DNA of 64,000 nucleotides from Homarus americanus (Eukaryota; Arthropoda; Malacostraca; Decapoda; Nephropidae), in assembly GCF_018991925.1 (NCBI RefSeq), contig NW_024754732.1, forward strand, positions 879,001 through 943,000, read 5' to 3'. Both the position numbers and the translations under genes were made by a program. Under the pieces are notes generated by a model that was given only the letters and a program-made list of their open reading frames with translations, was not told the origin of the DNA and ran no database searches. Below, in pieces: positions 1 to 12,242 of this stretch (position 1 is the stretch's first letter; each line of letters opens with the position of its first letter).

Positions 1-590
1 TAGAGCGGGTGGAGCATGGAGGTATAAGTTATACCTCCATGGGGTGGTGGGTGTCCCTCAGTCCCCTGGCTCTGTGCTGGCGCTCTTGCTTCTACTACTC
101 TCCCGCTGGATATAATCCATGTAAACCCGTCCCCATTCCTACTCGACTCCTCCCTCCTCTGCTCCAAGCTCTGTAGGAGCTTCTTGTGCTGTTCCCTCTG
201 CATTACCGTGCGATCTGGATGAATGAATGAATACATTCCGAAATGCCCCGTTCCTTGCACAGTGTTTTGCCTGCCGAATAACCTCCCGTTTCTTCTCCTC
301 ACTCACGAGTGTGACCCTGGGGGGATGAGGCTTGTCCTCCTGCTTTTGTCCTAGCCTTCTCACATCCTGAGTGGGGATGGCATATTCAGAACCTCTGTAC
401 AAATATTCTCAAATTACAACTTATCGTGTGTTTTCCTATTCTCAGCTTCCCCTAACTGGCTCTCAGGGACTTCAAAAACTCTTACGTTGTCCTGAGCTCG
501 AAACTTCCTGTTGTTCCCCCTCTCCCCTAACAGTACGTCTGCTAGTTGCCACCTCTTCCACACTTTTTCAGAGTCTCTAGCTGATTTACT
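1..590 (-). pseudogene. LINE ORF1 C-terminal part, frameshifted
   Basis: On the minus strand one frame reads PRVTLVSEEKKREVIRQAKH and FRNVFIH, the basic RNA-binding-like end seen in ORF1 of CR1/jockey-type LINEs. A repeated TGAA near 226-237 shifts the frame; the following RTVMQREQHKKL reading lies in another frame. Upstream parts up to 590 have several stops. No function is expected. Confidence 0.55.
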
Positions 591-1192
591 TTTACTTTTT
601 TACTTTTATCCTCTTCGCCACTGATCGGCTCGTTAGCCGCTTGGGCGGTCGCTCACGTCTCACGTACTGTTGACAGATACTGGGCATGCACTGGCTCCTG
701 AATATATAGGAACCTGCACCAGTGTTGGTCAAGTCTGGACTTGAATGAGGTCACACTCAGTGCCGTCACAACGCTCTCCGGCTGATTGTTCCAAGAGTTC
801 ACAATTCTCAATCCGAAAAAAAATTGCCCTCACAGTTTTTTGGACATGTGGCTTCTTCAACCTTTAGCTGTGACCCTTTGTGGGGTGGACGTCAACCAGC
901 TCCAGGTATGTACATTCGACCGAGTAGTGCCCCCTGAGATGTTTATACACTTCGATTAGGTCGCCCCTCGCCAATCTGTATTATAAGATCGGTAGTTGCA
1001 GGCACTCCTATCTCTGGGTAACTGAGTTTCCGCAGAGCAGGCACCACCCTGGTGGCCCTCCTTTGGACATTTTCAGTCAATTGACAATCTCTAGCATACC
1101 TCGGGGACCAGACGGGAAAGCACCTCACTCAATGAGATCGTGACGAGTGACGGACCATCCAGATATCTAAACGACCTTCTTATAAGACCTAC
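590..1192 (-). mobile_element. CR1-like LINE, 3' end (RT C-terminus and 3' UTR)
   Basis: The minus strand matches the 3' end of the LINE at 56.0-56.7 kb: KLVGLIRRSFRYLDG, then RDCQLTENVQRRATR, the 3' UTR with GGCGAAGAGGATAAAAGTAA, and an AAAAGT-type tail. It is 5'-truncated and lies between two ORF1-like segments, so it may be an insertion into a relative. Confidence 0.75.
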
Positions 1193-1552
1193 TAGTTTCG
1201 TTGCCCGATTCTGTAGAACCAGTTTGTATCCTGCATTATGCCTACACCCTCTGTTATAACTCTTCTTCACTACTCCCTTCATTCTATTATCTACTTCTTT
1301 ATTCATAGTGAGGATCTTTTTCCCAACTTGCTCTAGTTTGGCAACCAGCAAGGATCCAGTTTCATCTATTTCCGTCCCTAGGAATCTCATTCCCCTATGG
1401 GTTGCAATCGCCGCGTTTACTTTGATTTTGCGGTCAGGGCAATACCAGCAACAGCCTTCATGCTTAACCGCATTATGTATCGCCCTGAACGCTGTATAGC
1501 CCAGACCCGCACAATTTACATCTGACGTCGCCTTGCAGTAATTGCATGTCAA
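1193..1552 (-). pseudogene. LINE ORF1 N-terminal part with PHD-like zinc finger
   Basis: The minus strand reads CNYCK, NCAGLGYTAFRAIHN, then KHEGCCWYCPD, with the spacing and WYCP signature of a PHD-type finger found in ORF1 of some LINEs. A charged helical stretch follows (KLEQVGKKILTMNKEVDNRM). The frame runs straight into the RT C-terminal fragment at 1,192, which shows a deletion or a nested insertion. Confidence 0.6.
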
Positions 1553-2250
1553 CAGACTCTTGGGTGATGCTGGGGTTTTAGCCCCTTATTCCCGATGCCT
1601 CATGGCTGTCACGGTTGGGGAGGGGGGGTTGGGTGCAGACTGTACGAATCTTCTCAGCCTTAAGCCCAGTTTACAATGTGATATAATTCTAATAGTCGGC
1701 TTAATAATAATACAAGTAATAATATTAATCTTTATTATTACTGTGATAATGGTTTTGACCAAAAATAATGTTCCAAGGAAAGAAACAGGCATCATTGATG
1801 CTTCGTTCCAATGTGTAAGATTATGGACAGAACCACAACAGGAAAAATATTCGTCACAGTGCCAAGTGAAACGAAGATAGGAGAACTGGTAGGCACTGGT
1901 AGCTTTGTTGCTGCTGCTGCTGTGTTTCCCATGTCGGAGCACATCTTCTACTGTTGTGAAGATCATTTTAATGTGAGCGTCAAATTAATAGGCTATATAC
2001 TGTCATGTCTTTAATGTAGGTATAAATAGGTAGTTGGTAGACCCTGCTGCCATATGACACCACAAAAATTGTGACCAAGTTCCAGGTTGTTGATCTGACT
2101 TTCTGCCTCATTTACACACAATTGCAGGATCAATTATTGTTTCTCTTACTTTGACAACACAACATACATAATGTATATCGTTTCTCACTCTTTATTTATT
2201 TTTTCGTTTTTATATTTATTTATGGTTATTATTATTTTGTATTAATTATA
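1553..2250. other. No gene recognised; repeat-flanking sequence
   Basis: Short overlapping frames on both strands lack any recognisable motif. A small CTG-type run (about 1,906-1,923) and an AT-rich stretch are the only structure seen. Confidence 0.6.
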
Positions 2251-2252
2251 AT

Positions 2253-2351
<99 letters not shown>

Positions 2352-2356
2352 TTTAT
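2253..2356. repeat. (ATA)n / (TTA)n microsatellite, partly palindromic
   Basis: About 70 bp of AAT triplets is followed by ATT triplets and ATTT units, so the two halves can pair. Confidence 0.95.
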
Positions 2357-2560
2357 TGTCCCACACAGGGGCTAGTTTATTGGGCACCCCCTTACATCCT
2401 ATGCAAGGTGAAGCGCAAAAGTGTTTACAGCGCTCATCTGGGAAGCATGCATAGTTCATGCTTGCCTTTATATATTTTCGCTCCCCAGGCCCTGATGTGG
2501 GTCAAAGACCTGTGCCGGGTGGGCTAATCCCCGTAAAAAAAATAATAAATAAATTAATAA
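2356..2560 (-). repeat. Interspersed repeat, longer copy
   Basis: Read on the minus strand this begins like the copies at 22,585 and 39,849 and continues into a segment (GGGGGTGCCCAATAAACTAG) also found twice at 33.2-33.8 kb. It therefore shows that the two repeat parts belong to one longer family. AT-rich simple repeats flank it. Confidence 0.65.
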
Positions 2561-2580
2561 AATAAATAAATAAATAAATA

Positions 2581-2733
<153 letters not shown>

Positions 2734-2736
2734 TAT

Positions 2737-3664
2737 ATATATATTTATATACAGTACCTCATTCTATGACAAAATTGCAGTCGTGAAAACCATATCACTA
2801 TAAAGTGACACATTTCAACACATTCTTAATATTTGCATGCATGAAATTGAAAATGCAGCAATTTAATGGTAAACTAAATTAACATTTTTTCAATAATTGC
2901 CACAGTCAACTGAGATAGTCGTAAAACTTTACCGACAACAATTGTCTTTTCATCAGCAGCTGGGTGTGTCATAGGCCATTGCACCATTACTGTATATATC
3001 GACCTAATATTTAACAGGTATTTCCATTACAGTATCTAGTACATAATGGTTCCAAGGTTGCCAGATAAGAGAGGGTGAATCTGTGGTATAAAAGTCAGCC
3101 CCTACAGTTTCACTATTCCACCTCAATCAAAAATTCCTGTGATAAATACTGTATGACGATTTCTGCTTCCTTCCAAATTACTAAGAATCTTCCAGTAATT
3201 TTAAACATCAACTCAGAAATTTTAAGGAATATTTTATGAAGTTAAGTTCAGTCTGTTATTCTTTTCAGTAAGTTTTATTATAATACATAAATAACAAATC
3301 CATTTACATGTAGTAACAAAAGTAATCACACAAATAAATACACATACACCATTCACACAAAAGTTGGTGTTGTAGTCTTGTCCAAATCATCTTCTGTTTA
3401 GTCAGTCAACTGTCCGTAAACATATTTTCAGTTCCGTCAGTAAATCTTCTTGTGAAATCAGTCAAAGTCACTTAGTCCAGGTCATACCAGTTAAAGTCAG
3501 CTTGGTGTTGATGTCAGAGGAAGAAAAAGAATATGAGCTTTGGTATGGCGATGGCAGCTACGGGCACAGCTACAGCCAGGGACCTGTAATACAACAGTTC
3601 TTACTAATTTGCTAAAAGTTTTCTGCATCATCAATTTTGTTTTGGAATATATAAATATATAGAA
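2737..3664. other. Non-coding stretch, nothing recognised
   Basis: AT-rich, with frequent stops in all frames and no recognisable motif. Confidence 0.6.
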
Positions 3665-3815
3665 CTTGATAAAAGCTCACAGGAAATGGGAAACACTCGA
3701 GTACCTTAGCTTTCATTTTTATTCAAGACATCTTCAGAAGCAACTGAAGATGTCTTGACTAAAAATGAAAGCTAAGGTGCTCCAGTATTTCCCTTTTCCT
3801 GTGAATTTTTATCAA
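3665..3815. repeat. Long foldback (imperfect palindrome)
   Basis: Two arms of about 72 bp (3,665-3,736 and 3,743-3,815) are reverse complements with few mismatches, separated by six bases. The outer ends are CTTGATAAAA and its partner. It could be a small foldback transposon. Confidence 0.85.
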
Positions 3816-6241
3816 GATTTATCTTCTCTACATTAACATTGTGGATCTACAGGAAATATATAGAAGTAACTGATACAGTACAGTAGTCCCAAGAGATGAA
3901 TTATCAATTCATTTGTAGTAATACAAAACTTTCTGTAATGTATTTTCATTGGAAGGTTTATGTGTTAGTAGTCCAAGATATGAAGGAAACTAAAAAAACA
4001 AAAAAAAAAAAACAAGATGAAAACATGAGTCCAAACACCAAGCAAAGTTATTCAAGATTGGAGTTTCCATTAACTGCGCCTAATACTGTATTCCCTGTCA
4101 GAGCTTCAACCCAGGACTGCTAGCTCTTAATCCAAGGTGATACACATATGGCTACCAGCTAGAGTCCAAGAGGATATTATCAAGGACTCACATGGTGCAG
4201 CCCTGGGTTCAAGCTTCAAGCCCTTTAATGGTTATATTGATACTCCTAGACATTAAGTATCTATTTGTTTTATTTGTTGAGACAGTATGTTATTAGATTG
4301 TTTGTAACTCCGCTTTGTACATATTTTTCCAACACACATTGTATCTTGCATCAAAACTTCTTTCATGATTCCTTCATTCATTCTTTCATCCGACATTAAT
4401 ATGAGACATGCCACATTTCACATCTAGCAAACTGTGCCTGGTGTGTCAAACAGATATGCTATGACTCCTACAGGAAGCAATGAACAAAACACATTTAACA
4501 TCTGGTACTGTATATGGCAGTGTCATCTCATAGAATTCATTATGTTAACAATCTGTGATTGTCGGAGAACTGATGGGACTCTTTCCGTGATTATACAGTA
4601 CAGTACTGTACTGTACATATCTTTTAGTACTGTACTGTAATACCATGACAGTACTGTATCTGTGTTTAATCTACAAGTAGATGTATGGAGTGCTTTTATA
4701 TACATTAATCATAACTAATACAGAATTCATGATATTCACAAATCCATTCAACACCTGAATGTACAGTAATTACCAGATCTGTTTTGTACTACAGTATGGT
4801 ACTGTAGAGGTTTGCCACATGTTACATGTTAATACCAGACACCAGCAAGATGTGAGGTGTGAGACTGGTGTGCATCAGGCCATAATTTGAGATCTGTCAT
4901 GGAAAGACAATAAGCGTTCAGGTTCTAATGTTTACTAGTTTAATTAATTTACTGGTTTGTGAAAGCTACCTTGATCTGCTTATTTACATAGTAAGGTTGC
5001 TTGTACATACTGTATTATCTAAAGTCTTAACAGCATTCACTCCTTTACATATAGACCACACATTCTGTTTTATTCACCTTCAATTTCACTATAAAACCAC
5101 TCAAGTCCCATGTCATAGACAGACATGTCCTACCTACCTACCTTATAAAGTAAAGATGCCTATGTAAGATCGCTTCTCATTCATCTTAGCAAACACAATA
5201 ACATTCTAGCTTCCTTCACATCATCATCAATGTTTCACGACCATTTTCCACACTTGCATGGGTTTGCTGTGATTACCTGATGGCAGCTGAATGATATAAG
5301 CTTTGGCATGGTGATGTCCATTATACTGTATACAGTATAGGGCTGAATAAATATATTGGGGATAACTGGAATATTACCAGTAATATGTACAGTATATATG
5401 TGTGTACGGTATGTACAAATATTTATGTTGTCAACAAGCAAACATACTGTCTATACAGTACTGTAGTAGGAATTAAAATGCACATTTTATCTGGAATGCT
5501 ACAAGCAAAATGCATTTGTAAATTTTCAGTTTATTAAAAAATATTATATCACCAAATTTACATTTGGCTGTGAAAAATACAGTACAATAATTGTAATCTA
5601 TTGAAAGTTCAATGATACAATTATAATTAAGGAATATATTTCTTGTCTTCCATGAAATGTGTATTGCATTGTCAAGAGCACTGCTATGGACACACAACAA
5701 GTGAATTATCTGTCCACTCCTGACATGACAGATCAGCCCCAGAACCACCAGGTTGCCAGTGACCTGAGATATTATACACAAGAATAAACAACTGAGAAAT
5801 ATTGCAGAGAAGATATTACAAAAGCATAAATAATATTAGCATGAAAACAGCTAAATTATTGCCACATTTAAATTTCTGCTGACCATCAACTATTATAATC
5901 TATATCCTCTAATATTTTAATTTACTTTTTTATAATCGTATGTATTATCAATTTTTACTGTACAATACAGTAATGTACATGTATTTAAGATTCTACAAGG
6001 AAATACTGTATATTGCAAAATGTACAATTCAACTGCCTGATTCAAGGCATAAAACCCTAAATCAATCAATTTACTGAACTCTACCACTAATGCTGTTCAC
6101 ATCCCTAAACAAACAATTTCTATGGTTTTAATTCATAATCTTCACCACTGACTGACCTGTTAGCCACTTGGGCCGCTTCTGAAAGAGTTCACCACAGGAG
6201 TCATTAATCCCTTGTGTACGTGATCGTCTCTGAACTGAATA
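3816..6241. other. Non-coding stretch rich in TACAGTA/TACTGTA words
   Basis: No exon or mobile element could be identified. Short frames occur (for example 5,473-5,781 minus) without family features. The words TACAGTA and TACTGTA are unusually dense around 4,595-4,660 and 5,320-5,465. Confidence 0.5.
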
Positions 6242-6571
6242 CAGTCTCTCCTCGACTTACGACATATTCGACTTACGACAACCCGGACATACGACGGCCA
6301 TGGTCATATAAAGTATTTTTCACATTACATATTTTCGAGCCTCGATGTTAGTGATCGTGCCGTGTACTGACAAAATTTTCGTTTGTAATTCCCTTTAAAA
6401 TGGATGGCAAGCATAAAAGTGAGAGTTCTTGTGGTGCTGAGAAGATTAAAAAGAGACACCCATTTTAGATTTTCTATGTATTATTTTCGCCATTTCGATT
6501 TGCTGTATGATCAATTTGACTTACGACCTGATCGTTGGGATGGAACCCCGTCGTAAGTCGAGGAGAGATTG
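6242..6571. mobile_element. Tigger-type MITE
   Basis: Ends CAGTCTCTCCTCGACTTACG and partner CAATCTCTCCTCGACTTACG are inverted and flanked by TA. Inside, the plus strand reads ATGGATGGCAAGCATAAAAG and on to KIKKRH, resembling the first residues of Tigger transposases, so it is probably a deletion derivative. Confidence 0.9.
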
Positions 6572-6741
6572 TACTGTAACATCATCAATCATCTTTTATT
6601 ACCCAAATAAAATATTAATGACATTTTCCCAATGCTAATTAGTTGTTAATTATGGTTTTCTGAGGTGTGATTTTGGTGTTTTTGTGTTATTCTGGAAGTA
6701 CTTAATTAATTAAACCCCTTAAATTTAAATTCCGAGAGAAA

Positions 6742-7005
6742 TTGGACTTTCTTGTAAATCATAGTACTACAACTATAGGTACTCTTGAGCATGCCGATTC
6801 CGAATCTGTGGTCCCCGATTTGACTGCGGGGCAATTAGTGGTCGTAATGATGCTTGAAGATTTTAAAAGTGGTGTCCTCGTAGTGAAGAGGTTTAATGAT
6901 AGCACAACGAGCTTAGTTCCCTACAACAACATGGGATCCTCGTGTAATCTGTGTTTGATGCCCAGAGTCTGCCTAAGTGTAGAAAATGGGAGCAACAAGA
7001 GTTAA
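6742..7005 (+). other. Unrecognised 87-codon open frame
   Basis: Reads SESVVPDLTAGQLVVVMMLE and ends SVENGSNKS. Its composition is protein-like, but no family was recognised and no splice sites or homologous copy are visible. It may be a transposon remnant next to the MITE at 6,242 or a chance frame. Confidence 0.2.
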
Positions 7006-8309
7006 AAGGAGTTTGTACAGTATTGGGATATGAACAGAAGAGTGGTACTGTACTGTACTGTACTTTATTATGATTTTAAGTTTCCATTCAACAAAATTCA
7101 ATTCCTCAGAGATCAAGAGCTGTTATATGTCTGAGGTCAGCAAGAATTTAAGCCATTTTATAACTGTTTCATGTAGTCCAGTAGACCATCAACTGTGGAA
7201 CTTAATTTATGGTCGTATATTTCTTACTGTCTTAAGGAATTTTATAAAGTTGCTGTTTCTATAATTATTCCTCTGACTCTTACATGAAAATGCATAACAT
7301 AAGATAATTCTCTGTTAATAACTAATTATAACTGAAAAAAATGCTTTATCATAAACCATAGATAATGTTTCTGATATAGAAATAATTTTTTTTATTTTTT
7401 ATAGAAAATACATTTTCCACTATCATAGCAGGATGGCAGATGTAAAGCCATTTTGAGAGCAGAAGAGCTGCAACTTGATCTATCAGAGGACATGAGTGCA
7501 GGACTTTAGCTGTTGAACAAGTCATCAAGTCACAGTGGCTTTACTTCAAGTAGAGTTGTGGATAAAAAGAATTTGGCAGGCAAGAAGGTTGGGAAGGAGG
7601 GGTTGGTGGAAATTTGGCACCATTACATTGAGGTGGTGATCAAGATTCTGTGAATTTTATTCCACACCGCAAATTGAATTTTTTTGGTTTAATTATGAGG
7701 CCAATGCAGCTTACACCCCTGCTGAGTTCTTTTTGTCCACAACTGAACCAGATGTATGATCACTGACCTAATCAGATTTCACATGACCCATCCGTTTCCC
7801 CACGACCTGACCTATCCCTGTTTCCCCCACAACCTGGCCGAAGAAAAGTGACTCTATTTATCCCCTGGTCACAATTCATGGTCCCAACTTCATGAGACAT
7901 CAGTTGCTACTCTTGCTCTCCCTTGATGACACCTGACCTAAGAAAAATTATTTGTGACCATTATAAAGGCCCAGATGACTCCCATAACCACATTGGCTAT
8001 AACGACCCTTTATGATGTATGACTTGTGACCTCGGGTGTGAGAGCCGCTGTGCTACTGTATATAAACAATCCATTGTATATCATAAAAAATTTGATGAGT
8101 TGCCCTCTTAAGATTCTGTTACTAAATATGTATTGTGAGGAATCCTGTATTGTATTAATATTACCGGGTACTGCAGACGTCCTAACCATTCATCTAGTTT
8201 ATACACACTTGAGGCAGATACAGTACTTCAGGAATATAATCACTAAAGGTGTAGCACTGTGTTATAATTATCTGAAAATCCGAAAGATGGCCGAAGGTAT
8301 AGCAATGTA
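7006..8309. other. Non-coding stretch, nothing recognised
   Basis: No exon with both borders and no clear element ends were found. A region at 7,770-8,030 with several 'gacctgacc'-type words may be a decayed repeat. Confidence 0.5.
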
Positions 8310-8481
8310 CCGTCAACTACCGTCCATTCGCCTCTCCTCCTGAACCATGGACCCCAAGATTCAGACTCATGAACCTGAAGCATTTATGGACTGAATAATG
8401 TATCAGTATACGGACTCACGAGTCTGAATCTTGGCGTTCATGGTTCAGTGAGAGAGGCAAACGAACTTTAGTAGTTGACTG
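8310..8481. mobile_element. MITE, GTCAACTAC family, copy 1
   Basis: Inverted ends (GTCAACTAC at left, GTAGTTGAC at right) with TA on each side, and long subterminal inverted arms around GAACCATGGACCCCAAGATT. Other copies lie at 16,916-17,103 and, partly, at 37,081-37,178. Confidence 0.85.
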
Positions 8482-8695
8482 TATAGCATAGAAAGGTAAA
8501 GTGACTTAGAATCAGGACATTTTACACATACCATCCTGCTCTCTTGTTAACTATAAGTTACACCAGACAAAGACTTTAGATAAATAACAGAAGAGGAAGT
8601 TTTATTATTTAACAGAAAATTGAGACTTGAACTTAAAATTCATATTGTATGGACATATTACAATAGAACTCAAACTTTGAATTAAAAAGCAAAGG

Positions 8696-9053
8696 CAGAT
8701 CCAGGGGGGTGGGGGGGCGGGGGGAGGTTCCTGGAGGTCTGGACCCCCTTTTCATCAGAAAATTCCAATACCTTTTCTTTAGTGTAGTATTTTACTCAGT
8801 TATTTTTATAGAGTAAAACATAATTACTATTGATCTCAGAATATCTCCATATCAAGTGCACATGGCTTCAAAATGGCCTCAAAATGTCCATGATATTGGT
8901 CAGATTTAAAAAAAAAATTTGGGGGGGAGGGGGAGCTGAGGGCAACCCTCCAAAAACACCCAGCTGGGTGGGCTCGCTTTGCTCACCATGTTCCCCCACC
9001 CAAAACTTCTTGGACCCTCCCCCCCCCTTTTGATATTCCTGGATCCACCCCTG
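8696..9053. mobile_element. Short hAT-like non-autonomous element
   Basis: The right end reads, inverted, CAGGGGTGGATCCAGGAATA; the left end GGCAGATCCAGGGGGGTGG is a decayed partner. The CAGGGGTGGATCC type of end is typical of hAT-like elements. No clean target duplication was seen. Confidence 0.65.
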
Positions 9054-9482
9054 AAAACACATGGAAAATATGTATTGTAGATACTGTACAGTTTTTACAT
9101 AATTTTGTAAAAGTATCTCGAGCATCTTTATCAACAACTTATCAGTGAGAGTCAAGCAACACAATCAAAGATTATTATAATTCTGTACCAACACCAATAA
9201 GCTCTACCATCACCATTAGCCACTATAACCATTAAGTACCATTACCAACATTAACCAAAACTACTAAGCACTATCACCACCATGAACCACAGTCACCATG
9301 AAGCACCATTGCCACCATTAACCACCACCACAACAAGAATAAACCATAAACACTTTTGTTACACCACAATAGTACCGTCCATCGCTCCACCTCATAACCT
9401 ATCACAGTTTACACAGTACAGTACAGAACCATTATAGTACTTTTTACATTTATAGTTCTGATCATTAATAAAAAAAACAATA
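9054..9482. other. ACC-rich degenerate simple sequence
   Basis: About 9,190-9,370 is full of CACCATT/ACCACC-like words, as in an old trinucleotide repeat. Nothing coding is recognised. Confidence 0.5.
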
Positions 9483-9624
9483 CAGTCAAACCTCCACATA
9501 AGAGGCTTCTCTCTCCATATAATCCGTTAGATGAGTGTGTCACATCTGACAGTCACTTTAGATGTAAAACTTGGATCTAACGGATTATATAGAGAGCGAA
9601 GCCCCTTATGTGGAGGTTTGACTG
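9483..9624. mobile_element. Tigger-type MITE with perfect ends
   Basis: CAGTCAAACCTCCACATAAG is present at both ends in inverted orientation without mismatch, flanked by TA. Only 142 bp, with almost the whole element able to fold. Related to 16,084-16,210 and 19,032-19,200. Confidence 0.93.
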
Positions 9625-9854
9625 TATTGTACTATGGTATGTATAGTTTATGAGTCTTTGTTACACTCTTATAGTTGCAGAAACAAATTTACCTTCTAAC
9701 ATTAACTTTTGGTAACACTGTAACTTGTACAGTACTGTATAATCTCTCACTAGAAATACATCTTTGTTAAAAAGTAAAATCTATTATGGAATATTTTCTT
9801 TTCATTTCAACAAAATAATATGGCAAATTATGTGCAAGTACTGTATTTGATATA

Positions 9855-10211
9855 CAGTGGGGTATGCTATTATGAACGGATCCTACTACGAATATTCCTA
9901 TAACGAACGGTTTTACCTATAAAATTGAGAATGCTATAACGAACGAAACTCCTACAACGAACATTATTTAAATTTTTTTTTTTTTTACTAATTTATTGTT
10001 CTTTTTATTACAAGTATTAATGATATTCTTTATTTCAGGGGTTTAAATGCATATTTATGCACTTTTTTACAATTTTTACAATTTTATATTATATTTTTCA
10101 GTGTTAAGTGGTTGTATTTGGGGGCCTGGAACGGATTAATCCTATAACGAATGAATGCTATAACGAACAAGGTTCTAGAACCAATTAGATTCGTTATAGC
10201 ATACCCCACTG
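9855..10211. mobile_element. Tigger-type MITE, CAGTGGGGTATGC family
   Basis: Inverted ends CAGTGGGGTATGCTATTATG and CAGTGGGGTATGCTATAACG with flanking TA. Inner repeats of CTATAACGAAC recur near both ends. Confidence 0.92.
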
Positions 10212-11094
10212 TACGTGCTGTATACTGTACTACAGTATTTATTATGTTAAACACTTTTCTTATGTATACAGTATTCAGAATTTCTACTAATTTTACACAT
10301 TAAGTGAAACAACATGATGACAAGCACACAGTATTTAATAATGATTGTTTATGGATAAATATTCTTCACAGCTTAATGTTGGTTCTTGTATTACAAAATA
10401 TGTAAGTGCCAGAACATACAGTACATGTACTGTACCAGGCCACAAGTAAACATTCTAAATCAGTGTTCAGTAATTACTAAAGCAATTTACATGTGCAATA
10501 AAAGTGTTATTTAATAAAACTCTTGAGCATCATAACAGGTATCACAGAGGTGAAAAACATAAGTGTGATAAAACATTACAACATTTCTTTATTTACAGTG
10601 CTACTTCAGAAACTAAAATTAGGAACTATAGTAAAATTGATGACAAAATTAATGCTTACCCTTATCCTTTAGCAAACAGTACAGTACTAGTGAAAATGTT
10701 AAATACAGGACTGTACATATCTAATCTACTTGTTTATACTACAGTAGTGTATAAGAGTTATATAATTGTAACTACTGCAGTAAATTCATATAAAAATAAA
10801 ATATTATATTTTTATACGTCCTAACATTTGAAGTTCGCAGAGAAACGCCACAAGAGAACTGATCTTGGAGTTTCCATTAAATAACAAAGCCCACAGCCAG
10901 ATGGCTCATGCAATGCGCACAACATGCTTTCAGGCTGTACCCACCACACCCTTGACACAGGTTAATGGGATCTATTAGTGTAAGATTAGTTCTTCCTTCC
11001 CAATTACAGCCATTACACTAAAAATAACAGAAATTAGAAGCAAATGTTGCTACTGAAATCATCTGTGGTCACATCACTTTAAGCCATTTACAGA
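10212..11094. other. Non-coding stretch, nothing recognised
   Basis: A 106-codon frame (10,504-10,824 +) has no family features or splice sites and is probably chance in AT-rich DNA. Confidence 0.5.
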
Positions 11095-11460
11095 CTGATG
11101 CCCTGTGATGGTCTAGTGACAGCATGCCTGCCTCTGGGTTCAATCCCCAGGTTGGATCTGAGAAGGGTGTTATCCTGTGTGATCTCACCAAACATGGCAG
11201 GTTTTCTCCATGTACTGTACTCCATCTTCCTTATGCACAAACATTGGACCATGGTGGAAAATTGAGGAGGAACATTGGGAGGATTAAATAAGACACTGGC
11301 TTCCTTCCCTGTCAAAGAGATGAAAAAAAAATTATGCTGCCAGCCAAGTAAGGGATGGAGATGGTACTGACAGACTGCCCCATCAGCTGATGTGACATTC
11401 ACTACCACTGGGTTAAGTCTTCATTGAGACACCTGCCAATAATTGTCTTGGTACATGTTG
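11095..11460 (+). mobile_element. tRNA-derived SINE
   Basis: Starting about 11,108, TGGTCTAGTGACAGCATG fits the RNA polymerase III A box, and GGGTTCAATCCCC about 33 bp later fits the B box. A non-tRNA body of about 300 bp follows. The end of the element is not clear. Confidence 0.6.
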
Positions 11461-12028
11461 TTAATGGATAGATGACAGGGCCAACCCAATGAAGAAGCTT
11501 TGCCCCTGGGGTCATAGATACCAGCTATGCACTCTGCTGTATACAGTATGCCTGATCATTTAATCATGGAAACTATGTATTATCTGGTGCTGTAGCTCCA
11601 AAAGCTGGGAGGCTGCAAATGATGGATGGCTGGGTACTGAAACTGAGAGACTGCACTTGCTTCCAGGACAGGAAAACCCAAACAATTGTCAGACATGGTG
11701 CTTACTGTACACAGCTTGTTTGACCACATGATCGATCAATAGACAGTCTGTTTTCAGTGATAAATTTTGCTTCTAATGTCATTTTTTAAAATCAATGATT
11801 ATGAGAGAAGGTTGAAGTAATTACAGTACAGTATATGAGAATTGTGAACCACTAACATCAAAGTTCATCTGTGTATGACCAGACAGCATGGTGTTCCCTT
11901 CACATGAGCCATCTGGAAGCAACAGGCTATATGCAGCTTTTAATAATTTAATAATATTTTACTGTTACAGTACATGCAAAGTTACCCTTTCCTTGTTATG
12001 CAGAAGGAGGCATGCAGACCTAATACTG
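11461..12028. other. 3' flank of SMPD1
   Basis: Downstream of the sphingomyelinase stop codon. No exon, clear polyadenylation signal or transposon end was recognised here. Confidence 0.5.
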
Positions 12029-12242
12029 TTAAAAGAAACTGAGAAACCAGACATACGTAATAGTCAGGCCAGAGAAGATCCAATTTCTCCAATCATTTCT
12101 CTCCCGGAGCTCCATCTGTTCATTGATCTTGGCACACGTGTGCTTGCGGTCATTAGATCGGCCTGATTTTAAGTCGCACAACATGCGCTTTTTGCACTCA
12201 GCATCACACTCCTCCCGTGCCACAGAGTTTTTCCAGTAAAAT
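12029..12242 (-). CDS. SMPD1: SMPD1 exon 14: last exon
   Basis: Reads [20 protein letters not shown] with a cysteine cluster typical of the family C-terminus, then [13 protein letters not shown] and a hydrophobic tail ending in TAA at 12,029. The tail contains a GTATGT donor-like site (12,051-12,056), so a different 3' exon may be used in some transcripts. No clear polyadenylation signal was identified below 12,029. Confidence 0.88.

Noticed and set aside
4060..4225. Possible tRNA-like SINE (GGGTTGAAGC and GGGTTCAAGC words)
   Set aside because: A B-box-like word occurs, but no convincing A box at the right distance or tRNA fold.
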